NCBI RefSeq assembly: GCF_001984125.1
Contig: NZ_MTQL01000007.1
Location: 434,001-498,000, forward strand
Source of the DNA: Leifsonia sp. ALI-44-B
GTDB lineage: Bacteria; Actinomycetota; Actinomycetes; Actinomycetales; Microbacteriaceae
Direction of reading: 5' to 3'
DNA length: 64,000 nt
Of the stretch, positions 41,287-49,733 are shown in pieces (position 1 is the first letter of the stretch; the number at the start of each line of letters is the position of its first letter). The notes below the pieces were generated by a model. That model was not told the origin of the DNA. It made no database searches and saw only the letters and a list, made by a program, of their open reading frames with translations. The position numbers were made by a program, and so were the translations under genes.

Positions 41287-42498
41287 TCAACCCGCTTTGC
41301 GCCACAGCCCGCAACCGCTGACCGAGAAGCCTTCCCCGCTTCGAACTGTCACGGAGACTCCGTCAGGAGCAGCCGTAATGAAGTCATTTGCGAGGATGTC
41401 TCCGTTGAGCGTGTGCCGCTCCCAATAGCAGTCTTTGCGATTCTTTGTCGTGACGTAGGTCCCCGGAGCAATGCCGTCACCACCGACTCGGTAGTCGCCA
41501 TCCTCAAGATATGCGTCAGCTTCAGCTTTCGCCGCGCCTAATTCCGGGCAGTATCCCGCGATCGCGGCTTTCGCATATGGGTCCGCCAACCGGAGCGCGA
41601 AGACTGTCGAGACGCGCTCATCGCTGTTGATATCGGAAGCCCAGCCAGGAGCATTGGTTGCGCACCACTCGCGGCCAGCGCTGAACCGCAACTCTTGATC
41701 AGGAGCGGCCGACTCGAGTGTCCGGCCTTCGGCTTTCAGCGCTTCTGTGTATTTTCGGTCTTGGCTTTGTTCCAGCGTGCCGAGACCATCGATGGCCTGT
41801 GGAAGTTGCGTGGTGAAGAGCCAGGCGTTGGATGCATCTTTGAGTTCGACCGCGGACGCCAGTTTGTCTTTCAACGTCGTCAGTGAGGCCAGTGCTTCCG
41901 GGCTCGCCCACGGCGACGAAGCGATTGCGCGTTCTGCATCCGCTATCTTCGCCGGCGCTTCTTGGAGCGCGAGGGCTTCCCGTTCTCGTTTCTCCGCCGC
42001 TCGTTCCTTTTCAGCTTCAGCTGCGCGTTCATCGTCCGCTTTCGCCGCTTTCGCTTCCCGGGCCGTTTCAGCATTAGCAAGGGCGAGGTCACGTTGCGCG
42101 CGGTTGTTGTCGGCGATGACTACTCCGGCAACAGAGACGGTAGCCACCAACACGACACCAGCCAGTACCGCCATCCATCGCCGCTGTGAAACTTTCCGCA
42201 CACGGAGTTTAAGTCCGATCCACAGCACACCGAGCTTCGCGAGCAGATCCGATAGATGGTCGTCGGGCTCGACGCTCTTTGTGGTGCTCGACGATGATGG
42301 TGCGGGCCTAACCAGCAGCCTCATATCTGGCTGGGGAGCAGACACTTTTCGATGCCAGGAGTCGATGAGTGCATCATCAGCAAGAATCGCCGCAGCCTGA
42401 CCATCCGTGAGGTCCAGCCCTAGGTCACTCCGCCCTTGTTCGGTTGAGAGCTTCTTGCGAAATTCGTTCCGATCCAACACCGCTGTCCCCATCCCCAT
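41287..42498 (-). CDS. Membrane-anchored coiled-coil protein with Cys-rich C-terminal domain
   Basis: A protein of about 403 residues. Residues 20-60 hold DLTDGQAAAILADDALIDSW, then one membrane helix (near 110-130, LAGVVLVATVSVAGVVIA), a long Ala/Glu coiled coil (140-210) facing outside, and a C-terminal domain of about 70 residues with G-GIAPGTY, DCYWERH and a final CGLW motif, seen at the end of many secreted actinobacterial proteins. Three or four Cys there likely form disulfides. Start chosen at 42498 (ATG, the second at 42492 is equivalent). Upstream of the divergent nuclease gene by about 220 bases. Function unknown. Confidence 0.72.
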   Translation of the reverse strand: MGMGTAVLDRNEFRKKLSTEQGRSDLGLDLTDGQAAAILADDALIDSWHRKVSAPQPDMRLLVRPAPSSSSTTKSVEPDDHLSDLLAKLGVLWIGLKLRVRKVSQRRWMAVLAGVVLVATVSVAGVVIADNNRAQRDLALANAETAREAKAAKADDERAAEAEKERAAEKREREALALQEAPAKIADAERAIASSPWASPEALASLTTLKDKLASAVELKDASNAWLFTTQLPQAIDGLGTLEQSQDRKYTEALKAEGRTLESAAPDQELRFSAGREWCATNAPGWASDINSDERVSTVFALRLADPYAKAAIAGYCPELGAAKAEADAYLEDGDYRVGGDGIAPGTYVTTKNRKDCYWERHTLNGDILANDFITAAPDGVSVTVRSGEGFSVSGCGLWRKAG

Positions 42499-42716
42499 AC
42501 CCGAGCACCCTTGCCGAGGTTGGCTCAGGTTACAGCGAAAGCGACCGAACGCTGCAGGTGTCCGATTTGCGCAATCGAAGGGTAGAAGCTCGTCATCCGC
42601 CACGGAGCACCAACATTCACCTCCCCATTACCCCCGGTCTGGGGGGACAAACGTCTCATGAAGGTGAGGGGCCGTTCGGATAGCCTCCAGATAATCGATA
42701 CTTCCTGGGGGAAACA

Positions 42717-43814
42717 ATGGAGTTCACGGAACGACTCGCTGCTCTCGCACTCAAGGTGCAGAACCAACGCGACGCCATTCAGACAGAAGAGGCGACCAAG
42801 AACGCCTTCATCATGCCGTTCATCTCGACGATTCTCGGTTACGACGTCTTCAACCCGCTGGAGGTCGTACCGGAGTTCACGGCCGATGTCGGCGTGAAGC
42901 GCGGCGAGAAGATCGACTACGCCATCATGCGCGACGGCGAGGTTCAAATTCTTATCGAGTGCAAGAAGTCGACTGAGCCGCTGAAGATCGAACATGCCTC
43001 TCAGCTCTTCCGCTATTTCGCAGTCACAAACGCCCGCATTGCGGTTCTCACAAACGGTGAGACCTATCACTTCTACACCGACCTCGACGCCCCTAACCGC
43101 ATGGACGACAAACCGTTCCTGGTGCTCGACCTCTCGGATATCGATGAGACGCTCATCCCGGAACTGCTCAAGCTGACCAAGGATGTCTTCGACCTCGACT
43201 CTGTGATCAACGCGGCCGAGGAGCTGAAATACATCGGGCAGATCAAGCGAACGATCGCTGGGCAATTCAAGGAGCCCGGCGACGACTGGGTCCGCTTTTT
43301 CACAACGCGCGTCTACGAGGGTGCGTTCACGCAGAAGGTGCGCGAGCAGTTCACGTCGCTCGTCACAAAGGCCTCGAAGCAGTTCTTGAACGAGCAGGTC
43401 AACGATCGCCTCAAGACAGCCCTCGGATCGCCGACCTTCCCCTCAGCCGCTGTCGTCGCCCCCGCTGAAGCGATCAGCAGCGAGAGCGCTGTCGAAGCGG
43501 ATCTCGACCGAGACACCGAGATCGAAACAACCCTCGAGGAGCTCGAGGGATACCAGATCGTCAAGGCGATCGCTTGCAGCGAGGTCAAACCCCAGCGCGT
43601 CGTGCACCGAGATGCGAAGTCCTACTTCGCCGTTCTGCTCGACGACAACAATCGCAAGCCAATCGCGCGCCTGCACTTCAACGGCAAGAAGCAGAAGTAT
43701 CTCGGAGTCTTCGACGAGGACAAGAACGAGACTCGTCATGCGATTGAGTCACTAGACGAGATCTACCTCCACGCGGCAACCATCCGTGACTCGGTGAAGA
43801 GCTACGTCGACTGA
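42717..43814 (+). CDS. Solitary type IV restriction endonuclease-like protein (HsdR N-terminal-type nuclease)
   Basis: A 365-residue protein resembling COG2810 (predicted type IV restriction endonuclease) and the N-terminal nuclease part of type I HsdR. Its PD-(D/E)XK core is KIDYAIMRDGEVQILIECKK with Asp67, Glu81 and Lys83. A helix-rich middle (EELKYIGQIKRTIAGQF) and a C-terminal alpha/beta module (IARLHFNGKKQKYLGVFDE) follow. No methylase, specificity or helicase gene is near, so it is not a normal type I system. CTGGGGGAAACA before the ATG is an acceptable ribosome site. Two large hairpins lie after the stop. Modified-DNA cutting is plausible but unproven. Confidence 0.85.
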   Translation: MEFTERLAALALKVQNQRDAIQTEEATKNAFIMPFISTILGYDVFNPLEVVPEFTADVGVKRGEKIDYAIMRDGEVQILIECKKSTEPLKIEHASQLFRYFAVTNARIAVLTNGETYHFYTDLDAPNRMDDKPFLVLDLSDIDETLIPELLKLTKDVFDLDSVINAAEELKYIGQIKRTIAGQFKEPGDDWVRFFTTRVYEGAFTQKVREQFTSLVTKASKQFLNEQVNDRLKTALGSPTFPSAAVVAPAEAISSESAVEADLDRDTEIETTLEELEGYQIVKAIACSEVKPQRVVHRDAKSYFAVLLDDNNRKPIARLHFNGKKQKYLGVFDEDKNETRHAIESLDEIYLHAATIRDSVKSYVD

Positions 43815-43871
43815 GCCGCGTGAGATCAAACGTCATCTGGCGCGGTCCCGTCACTCCGTCCGGTGGTTCGA

Positions 43872-43908
43872 GAAAGTGTTAGTAAGACGGGTCCTTACTA
43901 ACACTTTC
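43872..43908. repeat. Tandem hairpin 1: 15-bp inverted repeat
   Basis: GAAAGTGTTAGTAAG pairs perfectly with CTTACTAACACTTTC across a 7-base loop (ACGGGTC). A/T-rich stem in a high-GC genome. It lies between the convergent nuclease and repeat-protein genes, and no T-run follows it. Could stop transcription both ways or serve as a protein site. Confidence 0.85.
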
Positions 43909-43914
43909 GCCCCA

Positions 43915-43947
43915 AAGTGTTAGTAAGGCCGATTCTTACTTACACTT
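43915..43947. repeat. Tandem hairpin 2: 13-bp inverted repeat
   Basis: AAGTGTTAGTAAG and CTTACTTACACTT pair with one mismatch around a 7-base loop (GCCGATT). The left arm repeats the left arm of hairpin 1; centres are 41 bases apart. The repeated arms with different loops look like a duplicated element. Confidence 0.85.
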
Positions 43948-43963
43948 CCGCGGCCTCGGAGGG

Positions 43964-44815
43964 CTACTCGTTCCCGTGATCGGCCATCCAGGCTGCCGCC
44001 AACTCGTCACTGCGGTCAGCCGCGTACCCAATCCACTGCACAGCCTCTTCTCGTTGGCCCTGGATCTCGAGGAGTAGACCGAGGTTGTAGGCACTGAAGG
44101 CATCGCCCCGCGCGATTCCGAGCCGGTATGCAGACGCCGCCCGGTCCGGGGAAGCGAGATGGTCCTGATAAAGGTTGCCGAGCATGATCGGCGCGGCAAC
44201 ACTTCCCGCTTCGGCCGCTCGGCGCAACACATTCTCCGCGTCAACGAGTTCTTCGGCTTCGACGAGCGCGTCGACAAGGGCGACCAGCGCCGCGGGATCG
44301 CTCTCAGCCGCCGCCTCGAGCCAGCGCCGGTTCTGATCAGTGAGCCCGTGTAAGTGAAGTGAGGCCTGACCCAGCGTCGACGAGACGTCCAAGTCATCCG
44401 CCTCATCCGTTCCGACCCGATAGGTACGGGCCAAACGGTAGGCCTCCTCGTATTTCTCTTCCCAGAGATACGACGAGGCAAGAACCAGAATGGCTGCTTC
44501 GGAGCCGACTTCTACCGCTTCGCGCAGACAGCGGATCGCGGGACTCGTGTCGTCGAGATCCCACAGGGTAATCCCCAAGTTCAGCAGACCATCGACAAGG
44601 TCCTCACTCATCCCCACCGACTGCCACTTCTCGAAGTCCGTTCCCGGATGCACTCCGTCGTAGCGCAGGAAGGAGTCGGCTAGATCTTCCAGGAACCCAT
44701 AATCGCCGGCTCGTTCCCGCCACGCCTGAAGATACCGAACCGTCTCACCGAAGGGTCGCGACGAGGCCCCGCTGAGGACATCCTCTCGTCGAGGCAGATC
44801 ACCAGAAAACGCCAT
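43964..44815 (-). CDS. SEL1/TPR-like repeat protein
   Basis: A 283-residue helical protein with repeated two-helix units of SEL1/TPR type: LGITLWDLDDTSPAIRCLRE, AAPIMLGNLYQDHLASPDRA and SAYNLGLLLEIQGQREEAV are the clearest copies. Such folds hold protein partners. GGGGGGAAAT before ATG 44815 supports this start; 21 more in-frame codons upstream are rejected. Convergent with the nuclease gene, with the hairpins between. A link with the nuclease is possible but not shown. Confidence 0.78.
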   Translation of the reverse strand: MAFSGDLPRREDVLSGASSRPFGETVRYLQAWRERAGDYGFLEDLADSFLRYDGVHPGTDFEKWQSVGMSEDLVDGLLNLGITLWDLDDTSPAIRCLREAVEVGSEAAILVLASSYLWEEKYEEAYRLARTYRVGTDEADDLDVSSTLGQASLHLHGLTDQNRRWLEAAAESDPAALVALVDALVEAEELVDAENVLRRAAEAGSVAAPIMLGNLYQDHLASPDRAASAYRLGIARGDAFSAYNLGLLLEIQGQREEAVQWIGYAADRSDELAAAWMADHGNE

Positions 44816-44967
44816 ATTTCCCCCCGCTCGACCGCCGCACTCCAAAACCCGCCACCCACCGTGAACCGGCGCGCGCACCTATCCTTCCAAAGACATCCTT
44901 ACCGCACATGCTTTTCTGCCTCCCCACTTGGAGCTGGCGAGCGACGGGGCTGACTTCGCGTAGCGTG

Positions 44968-45810
44968 TCACAGGTTCTCGTCGAAGAAGGCAATCACATC
45001 CCGCGCCACCGCGTCGCGCACGCCGGTCGGGTCTTCTCGGTCGCCGAGGAAGACGTAGTGGCCGACATCCGAGCCGACGCTGCGCGCCTGCGACCGAGGG
45101 AGGGCAGCCGCGTAGAGCTGGGCGTTGCCGGCGGGCGGGGTGATGTCATCCTGATCGCCCCAGCGGATCAAGACCGGCGCATCGATGCGCGCAAGCGAGT
45201 CTGGCGTGAGGAGTTCTCCGATTCCGGGGGCGAGAAGGACGCCTGCCCGAAGGCGTGGGTCGGCGACGGGCAGGGCGGTCGATTCGGCGAGGCCCGCCAG
45301 CTGCGCATCCGAGTACGACGAACGTAGCGCCGCGATCATGTCGGGGAACTCGGGCACCGCGGGCGCCGGCACGTGGCCGGCGAAGAGGGCCGCGACGACG
45401 CGAGCATCTACCTGCGCGCCCAGCAGCGCGGCCACCGTGTAACCACCCAGGGAGAAGCCGGCGCCACCGACGCGATCGAGGTCGACGTCGTATGTGGCGA
45501 CGAGGTGATCAAGAAGGAAGCTCATATCCCTCGGCCGCTCGGAGACCAGGGTGAAGCCTTCGACCAGATACTCGTCCTGGTAGCTGTTGCCGTGATGGTC
45601 GACGGAGGCTACGAGAAAACCTGCGTCGTTCAGCGGCTGCGCCAGCCAGTCGAGGTCCTCGCCCGCTCCCCCGGTCCCGTGCGAGAGGAGGACGGTGGCC
45701 GCCGGGCCCGGTTGCGTGCGAGGCCATACCCGGATGCGGAGGGGTCGAGGCCCGTCACCACCCCAGCAGGTGCGCGTGGGGTCATAGAGCAGTGTCGTCT
45801 GCGGGTGCAC
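44968..45810 (-). CDS. Alpha/beta hydrolase of dienelactone/PAF-acetylhydrolase-like type
   Basis: A 280-residue alpha/beta hydrolase. Strand and oxyanion part read TVLLSHGTGGAGEDLDW, the elbow is GAGFSLGGYT with Ser120, the acid is in RWGDQDDITPPAGN and the His in DVGHYVFLG. No signal peptide. The start at 45810 is the first plausible ATG. Divergent from a MarR gene at 45930 with a dyad in the 120-base gap, so it may belong to that regulator's targets. Substrate unknown. Confidence 0.88.
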   Translation of the reverse strand: MHPQTTLLYDPTRTCWGGDGPRPLRIRVWPRTQPGPAATVLLSHGTGGAGEDLDWLAQPLNDAGFLVASVDHHGNSYQDEYLVEGFTLVSERPRDMSFLLDHLVATYDVDLDRVGGAGFSLGGYTVAALLGAQVDARVVAALFAGHVPAPAVPEFPDMIAALRSSYSDAQLAGLAESTALPVADPRLRAGVLLAPGIGELLTPDSLARIDAPVLIRWGDQDDITPPAGNAQLYAAALPRSQARSVGSDVGHYVFLGDREDPTGVRDAVARDVIAFFDENL

Positions 45811-45886
45811 GCTCGAAGCTTATAGCTCTGCCACGCGCCGCGATCCGCGCAGCTCGAGCAGCCCGCGGAGCTCCTGTCAAGGGTCA

Positions 45887-45907
45887 ATCGTCTTTCGCTG
45901 AGACGAT
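45887..45907. promoter_or_regulatory. Possible MarR operator
   Basis: ATCGTCT and AGACGAT form a perfect 7-bp dyad with a 7-base centre in the gap before the MarR gene at 45930, between it and the divergent hydrolase. Confidence 0.55.
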
Positions 45908-45929
45908 CTTTTCGGCATACGATCTCGCT

Positions 45930-46547
45930 ATGGATGCTTCACCGACCCTCACCTCGGTGCCCGAGATCGACTGGGGCGCCGGCGGCATCGAAACCGAGCT
46001 CGGCTGGGCCCTGCCCGCCATGTATCAGGGGTTCTCGCGCTCGGCGACGGGAGCCGTGGCCGACGTGCCCGGCGGTCCGCGCGGATACCAGGTGCTCGTC
46101 GCGGTCACGACCGAGCAGCCCTCGTCGCAGCTCGCGCTCGCCCAGCGCCTCGGCATCGACAAGACCCAGATGACTTATGTCATCGACGCGCTCGAGGACG
46201 GCGGTTTCGTCGAACGCCGCCCCGACCCCTCCGATCGCCGCATCCGGCAGGTCCTTCCCACCCGGGCCGGCCGATCCCTGCTCACGAAGGCCCGCATCGC
46301 CCTGCGCCAAGTCGAGGGCGTGCTCATGCGCCACCTCAGCGACGACGAACAGACGACCCTGCGCCAGCTTCTCGCCCGCGTGGCGCTCGGCACCGCTGAC
46401 ATGGCGACCTGCGCGATCGACGAACCGACGCCCACGCAAACCCAAGCCGACTCCGAGCCCCGACCCGATATCCAGCCCCCCTTCGAGCATCCCCGCGCCG
46501 CGCCCGAACGGTCCCGCAGAACAGCGCCCCAGACCCCAACAGATTGA
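45930..46547 (+). CDS. MarR-family transcriptional regulator
   Basis: A 205-residue regulator: winged helix around residues 40-125 (LALAQRLGIDKTQMTYVID, then DGGFVERRPDPSDRRIRQV), the MarR hallmark, followed by an unusual C-terminal extension rich in Pro, Thr and Gln (TQTQADSEPRPDIQ) that is probably disordered. Start ATG 45930; in-frame upstream sequence crosses the dyad and is not coding. It is directly upstream of the NAD(P)-binding gene (8-base gap), so the two form an operon; the hydrolase at 44968 is divergent. Confidence 0.9.
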   Translation: MDASPTLTSVPEIDWGAGGIETELGWALPAMYQGFSRSATGAVADVPGGPRGYQVLVAVTTEQPSSQLALAQRLGIDKTQMTYVIDALEDGGFVERRPDPSDRRIRQVLPTRAGRSLLTKARIALRQVEGVLMRHLSDDEQTTLRQLLARVALGTADMATCAIDEPTPTQTQADSEPRPDIQPPFEHPRAAPERSRRTAPQTPTD

Positions 46548-46555
46548 GACCACCC

Positions 46556-47455
46556 ATGACCAGCACAATCCTCCTCGCGGGCGCCACCGGCGACCTCGGC
46601 CAGCGCATCGTGCGCGAGCTGCTGACGCACGACGTGCAGCTGCGCGTGCTCACCCGCCCCGGCAGCCAGACCGCCACCACGCTCTTCGGCCACGAAGAGC
46701 GCATCGAGATCGTCACCGCCGCCTACACCGACCACGCCGCGCTGACCCAGGCGATGACGGGCGTGGATGTCGTCGTGTCGGCCGTGAACGGCCTGCGTTC
46801 CGTGATCGTCGACGCCCAGCGCGCCCTCCTGAAGGCGACCGTCGCGGCCGGTGTGCCCCGCTTCATCCCGTCGGACTACTCGGCCGACTACCGCCGCATC
46901 GCGCCCGACAGCAACCGCAACTTCGAGCTGCGGCGCGAATTCGCGGCCGACGTCGACGCGGCACCCGTGCAGGCCACCTCGATCCTGAACGGCATGTTCA
47001 CCGACCTGCTCGCGGGCGACGCACCCATGATCTTGTGGGACCGCAAGCGCGTGCTGTTCTGGTCATCCGCCGATCAGATCCTCGACTTCACGACCAAGGA
47101 TGACGCCGCCCGTGTGACGGCTCTCGCCGCCCTCGACGACAACGCCCCGCGCGTGGTCGAGGTCGCCGGTTCGCAGGTGTCGGCCCGTGAGGTCGCCCGC
47201 ACCATGACGCGGCTGACGGGCACGCCGTTCAAGCTGCAATGGGCCGGAACCGCCGGAACCCTGCTGGCCATGAGCAAGGCTATGAAGCTGGCCTCACGCT
47301 CGTCGGACGAGCCCTTCCCCGCCTGGCAGGGAATGCAGTACTTCGTGAGCATGTTCAGCGGGCAGGCGCAGCTGCACCACGTCGACAACGACCGCTACGG
47401 TGCGCACGAGTGGACGACCGTCGAGGATGTCTTGAAGGCGCGCCTGGCTCGCTAG
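46556..47455 (+). CDS. NmrA/isoflavone-reductase-like NAD(P)-binding protein
   Basis: A 299-residue protein with the NmrA-type start ILLAGATGDLGQRIVRELLT and a second strand VQLRVLTRPGSQ. Then GVDVVVSAVNGL and a block PRFIPSDYSADYR fit atypical short-chain reductases that either reduce phenylpropanoid-like compounds or sense NADP redox state. The classical Tyr-x-x-x-Lys pair is not obvious. Follows the MarR gene by 8 bases without a strong ribosome site, so coupled translation is likely. Effect and substrate unknown. Confidence 0.86.
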   Translation: MTSTILLAGATGDLGQRIVRELLTHDVQLRVLTRPGSQTATTLFGHEERIEIVTAAYTDHAALTQAMTGVDVVVSAVNGLRSVIVDAQRALLKATVAAGVPRFIPSDYSADYRRIAPDSNRNFELRREFAADVDAAPVQATSILNGMFTDLLAGDAPMILWDRKRVLFWSSADQILDFTTKDDAARVTALAALDDNAPRVVEVAGSQVSAREVARTMTRLTGTPFKLQWAGTAGTLLAMSKAMKLASRSSDEPFPAWQGMQYFVSMFSGQAQLHHVDNDRYGAHEWTTVEDVLKARLAR

Positions 47456-47567
47456 CGACCCGGACGGCTCGCGCGTTCGGCGTGAGCGCGTCGCCGCGCG
47501 GCACCCCCCGTCCGAGTTTTGTTTGCGAGAACCGTAGGCTGCGGGCTGCACCAGACGTAGCCTGGCG

Positions 47568-47655
47568 ACGAGGTTGACAGAGTTGGCCTAATGTCCGCGA
47601 GCGCGTCTCGCGGTTGAGGCGACTCATCGCGGGTTCGAATCCCGCACCTTCCGCT
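47568..47655 (+). tRNA. Class II tRNA-like sequence, tRNA-Ser type, probably decayed
   Basis: The T arm is standard (GCGGG TTCGAAT CCCGC, 47629-47645), the variable arm is long (TGAG GCGA CTCA), and the D arm has ACA, a GG pair and TGT. The 3' part ACCTTCC plus G and CT fits a Ser-type acceptor, but the 5' side ACGAGGT pairs only at 5 of 7 positions. The anticodon arm is a 7-bp stem CCGCGAG/CTCGCGG with a 5-base loop, without the needed U33, so no normal anticodon can be named. Terminator follows at once. Most likely a tRNA-Ser pseudogene or an odd tRNA-like RNA. The 105 bases before it hold no gene I can see. Confidence 0.5.
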
Positions 47656-47656
47656 G

Positions 47657-47692
47657 AGAAATGCCCCCGCTAATGAGAGCGGGGGCATTTCT
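47657..47692. terminator. Strong terminator after the tRNA-like element
   Basis: AGAAATGCCCCCGCT and AGCGGGGGCATTTCT form a perfect 15-bp stem with a 6-base loop; both arms end in T/A runs. It follows the tRNA-like 3' end by one base, as at normal tRNA genes. From here to 47813 I see no gene. Confidence 0.93.
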
Positions 47693-47813
47693 GGCATTCA
47701 CGTTACTACCCGCGTGGCGGCGTCTGCAGGGGGTTGCTCCTCTCCGCAGAACACGCAGTGAGCGTCGGACACGAAGCGCTCATGCTCGGCCGATGTCGCG
47801 ACGCGCGAGTGCC

Positions 47814-48446
47814 TCAGACGGCGCGGCTCGCACCCGTCGTCGCCGACTCGATGAGGTTGCTCGCCTCGAGGGGTTGGCCGTCGGCGAGCGCCGCCGTCCA
47901 CGCTTCGGTCGTCGCGACGGTGGCGAGGTTGGAGTTGAGCAGAGCCATGAGCGTGGTGTGCACGGTCTGGGCGCTGGCGAAACCTGCCGAGTTGGCGATG
48001 TTGATGGCGCCCGTGGCATCCGAGAGAACTTCTGTAGTGAAGCCCAGGAACTCGGCCTCGACCGATGACGCCAGAACGCAGTTGTTGGTCATGTAGCCGA
48101 CGAGCGTCACGGTGTCGAGGTCGCGTTCGCGCAGCCACTCGGCCAGGCCCGTGCCGGCATAGACGGAGCTGTAGGACTTGGTGATGCGCGTCCATTCGTC
48201 GGTGGCGCGCGCCTCGATCTCGGGGTGCAGCTCGAATTCGGGCGTGCCGGGCGCGAAGAGGGGTGCACCCTCGCCGCCGCTGTGCTGGAAGGCGACGATG
48301 GGGATGCCCGAGGCCTCGGCCGCATCGATGGCCGCGAGAATGCGCGGCTGCGAGTCGGCGTGCGGCGGGTAGTGGATCTCGAGGGTTCCATCGAAGTATT
48401 GCTGCTGAACATCGATCAGGATCAGGGCGCGGCGCGGGTTCGTCAT
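47814..48446 (-). CDS. Isochorismatase-family cysteine hydrolase
   Basis: A 210-residue hydrolase of the isochorismatase/nicotinamidase fold. The catalytic triad is visible: Asp12 in ILIDVQQQYF, Lys90 in RITKSYSS and Cys123 in TNNCVLAS. Asp-Lys-Cys enzymes hydrolyse amides or isochorismate; the substrate is unknown. GGAGG lies before the ATG at 48446. Divergent from the AraC/GlxA-type regulator at 48624, which likely controls it. Confidence 0.93.
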   Translation of the reverse strand: MTNPRRALILIDVQQQYFDGTLEIHYPPHADSQPRILAAIDAAEASGIPIVAFQHSGGEGAPLFAPGTPEFELHPEIEARATDEWTRITKSYSSVYAGTGLAEWLRERDLDTVTLVGYMTNNCVLASSVEAEFLGFTTEVLSDATGAINIANSAGFASAQTVHTTLMALLNSNLATVATTEAWTAALADGQPLEASNLIESATTGASRAV

Positions 48447-48623
48447 GAGGTTTCCTCCAAGTTGTCGGGATGCCGGAGCCACGGTTCTCTCGCCGCGGCA
48501 ACGGCACCTCACTATCGTCGCCCGGCCGCACTCCCCCGCGTGAGTGGCACGCATGCCGCCTTACAATGGATTCGGGCCAGCGCGGTAACTCGGCGCGAAC
48601 CGGCCCCACGAACGGAGTGCAGC

Positions 48624-49568
48624 ATGCGCATCGCCATCTACGCATTCGACGACATCACCCTGTTTCACCTCTCGGTGCCGCAGATGGTCTTCGACGAGGT
48701 GCGCCGCCTGGGCCTCGCCGACTGGAGCACCGTCGTCTTCTCCGACCACCCCGGTTCGGTGCGCAGCGCCGAGGGGCTCACGATCGGCGGCGTGGCGGGC
48801 CCCGAAGCCGCAGCCGACGCCGATCTCGTCGTGGTCCCGTCCTGGCACGACGACGGCCGTCCATCCACCCCCGCGCTGCAACGAGTTCTCGCCGACGCAT
48901 CCGCCCGCCGCGCGCCCATCGCCGGGTTGTGCCTCGGAACGTTCCCCCTCGCCGAGGCCGGTCTGCTCGCGGGCCGCAGCGCCGTCACGCACTGGCGCGA
49001 GTTCGGCCTGCTCACGAGCCTGCACCCCGATATCGCGCTCGACGAGGGCGTGCTCTACATCGATCATGGAGACATCCTCACGTCGGCGGGCACCGCCTCG
49101 GGTCTCGACGCCTGCCTCCACGTCGTGCGCACACGCCTCGGTGCGGATGCCGCGAATCAGGTCGCCCGCAACCTCGTCATCGCGCCGCACCGGGAGGGCG
49201 GTCAGGCGCAGTACATCGAGCGGCCCATCGCGCACGACCGTTCCGACGACGCGATCGCCACCGTGCTGGACTGGGCGCTCGCGCACCTCGCCGAGCCTCT
49301 AACCATCGAAACGCTCGCGGCCCGCGCCCACCAGAGCCGCCGCACCTTCATCCGGGCGTTCCGCGCGGGCACCGGCACCACGCCCGCCGCCTGGGTGCGC
49401 GCACGCCGCCTCGACGAGGCCCGCCGCCTGCTCGAAACGGGCACCCTGCCCATCGAACACATCGCCCGCGACTGCGGCTTCGGAAGCGCCGTCACCTTTC
49501 GCCAACTCTTCCTCGCCGAGTTCGGCACCACCCCCTCGCGCTACCGCGCCCGCTTCACGACCGCATGA
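48624..49568 (+). CDS. GlxA-type AraC-family regulator (DJ-1/PfpI domain plus AraC HTH)
   Basis: A 314-residue regulator in two parts. Residues 1-180 form a DJ-1/PfpI-like domain with a Cys at GLCLGTF (Cys103), which senses small molecules rather than cleaving. Residues 215-312 carry two HTH units of AraC type (LAARAHQSRRTFIRAFRAG and HIARDCGFGSAVTFRQLF). ATG at 48624. Divergent from the isochorismatase gene, the common target layout of GlxA-type regulators. The ligand is unknown. Confidence 0.93.
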   Translation: MRIAIYAFDDITLFHLSVPQMVFDEVRRLGLADWSTVVFSDHPGSVRSAEGLTIGGVAGPEAAADADLVVVPSWHDDGRPSTPALQRVLADASARRAPIAGLCLGTFPLAEAGLLAGRSAVTHWREFGLLTSLHPDIALDEGVLYIDHGDILTSAGTASGLDACLHVVRTRLGADAANQVARNLVIAPHREGGQAQYIERPIAHDRSDDAIATVLDWALAHLAEPLTIETLAARAHQSRRTFIRAFRAGTGTTPAAWVRARRLDEARRLLETGTLPIEHIARDCGFGSAVTFRQLFLAEFGTTPSRYRARFTTA

Positions 49569-49733
49569 GGGGCTGATTCGACAAGCGTCAGATCAGCGGG
49601 CCCTGCCAGGCGCCCCGTAGGGATAATGTAAATACTTGATTACGCAGGCCATCCGGGCAGAGTCGCCGGGATACTATCTGGGAACCGCAACGGAGTGATC
49701 CGCTTCGTGGCGGTGACAGGAAACAGGCACCAG

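Noticed and set aside
42717-43814. Complete type I restriction system
   Set aside because: No methylase, specificity or helicase genes beside it and the protein lacks the HsdR motor.
47568-47655. Fully functional tRNA-Ser or tRNA-Sec
   Set aside because: No normal anticodon loop and poor acceptor pairing; listed only as tRNA-like.
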